Assembly (NCBI GenBank): GCA_031273705.1
Contig: JAISRJ010000267.1
Location: 1-5,794 of the forward strand
Source: Clostridiales bacterium
GTDB taxonomy: Bacteria; Bacillota; Clostridia; Lachnospirales; WQUN01
Direction: 5' to 3'
DNA length: 5,794 nucleotides
This document shows, piece after piece, positions 5,734 through 5,794 of this stretch; within the stretch, counting starts at the first letter, position 1; each line of letters opens with the position of its first letter. The notes below the pieces were generated by a model. The model searched no databases. It saw only the letters and a list, made by a program, of their open reading frames with translations, and was not told the origin of the DNA. Position numbers and translations under genes: made by a program.

Positions 5734-5794
5734 TTGCTTTTTAATTCTTTGACATATCTTTTTTTTCTGCCTATAACCGCGGCGCTGTTTTACA
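5734..5794 (+). CDS. MBOAT family O-acyltransferase, N-terminal fragment (3' end outside window)
   Basis: Only 20 codons are present before the window ends, and the frame is open to the edge. The peptide begins (M/L)LFNSLTYLFFLPI and continues TAALFY, closely matching the usual N-terminus of MBOAT proteins of the AlgI/DltB-like type (MLFNS, then a hydrophobic first membrane helix with F-x-P-I). Such membrane proteins transfer acyl groups, commonly acetyl, to extracellular polysaccharide or cell-wall polymers, often with an SGNH/DHHW-type partner encoded next door. The TTG start is supported by AAAGGA (5719-5724), 9 nt upstream, and by the promoter at 5674-5702. The catalytic histidine lies beyond the window, so the substrate cannot be inferred. 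The call rests on a short but characteristic sequence. Confidence 0.7.
   Translation, partial: MLFNSLTYLFFLPITAALFY

Noticed and set aside
5749..5777. TTGACA-N17-TATAAC within the start of the MBOAT gene
   Set aside because: It falls inside coding sequence for a hydrophobic helix rich in T, where such matches arise easily, and the gene already has a well-placed upstream promoter.

Overview
The window looks like a chromosomal stretch of a strictly anaerobic, polysaccharide-degrading Bacillota bacterium, probably a clostridial gut or rumen type. The reasons are a full-length oxygen-sensitive pyruvate:ferredoxin oxidoreductase, a GH3 glycosidase tail with the C-terminal extension I associate with clostridial enzymes, consensus sigma-A-type promoters, strong Shine-Dalgarno sites and two TTG starts. 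No genus can be named from this sequence alone.

Layout, left to right. Positions 1-543 (+) are the 3' end of a GH3 beta-glucosidase-type gene that begins outside the window. Positions 544-760 are a convergent intergenic gap. It holds a 159-bp element with imperfect 35-37 bp inverted ends (551-709) and a 30-bp direct repeat at 33-bp period (684-746). Positions 761-4312 (-) are a complete nifJ (1183 aa). Positions 4313-4505 hold the nifJ ribosome-binding site, a GC-rich leader hairpin, a candidate nifJ promoter, a perfect 11-bp inverted repeat, and a consensus promoter pointing the other way, into the 3' end of cysE. Positions 4506-5435 (-) are a complete serine O-acetyltransferase (cysE/epsC type, 309 aa from the chosen ATG). 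Positions 5436-5733 are a divergent regulatory region with a near-consensus promoter for cysE on the minus strand and another on the plus strand. The plus-strand promoter serves the first 20 codons of an MBOAT-family O-acyltransferase gene that runs off the right edge (5734-5794). I saw nothing recognisable in 5603-5673.

How the genes relate. PFOR makes acetyl-CoA and reduced ferredoxin from pyruvate. Serine acetyltransferase spends acetyl-CoA to make O-acetylserine for cysteine synthesis, and cysteine is needed for Fe-S proteins such as PFOR. MBOAT proteins move acyl groups, often acetyl, onto extracellular or envelope polymers. The shared acetyl theme is an inference from gene order, not evidence of one pathway. 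cysE and nifJ lie in the same direction but are 193 bp apart with promoter-like sequence between them, so they are probably separate transcription units, possibly with read-through.

I found no convincing new multi-gene system. The non-coding signals most worth checking are the antisense promoter-plus-palindrome behind cysE and the repeat element behind nifJ.
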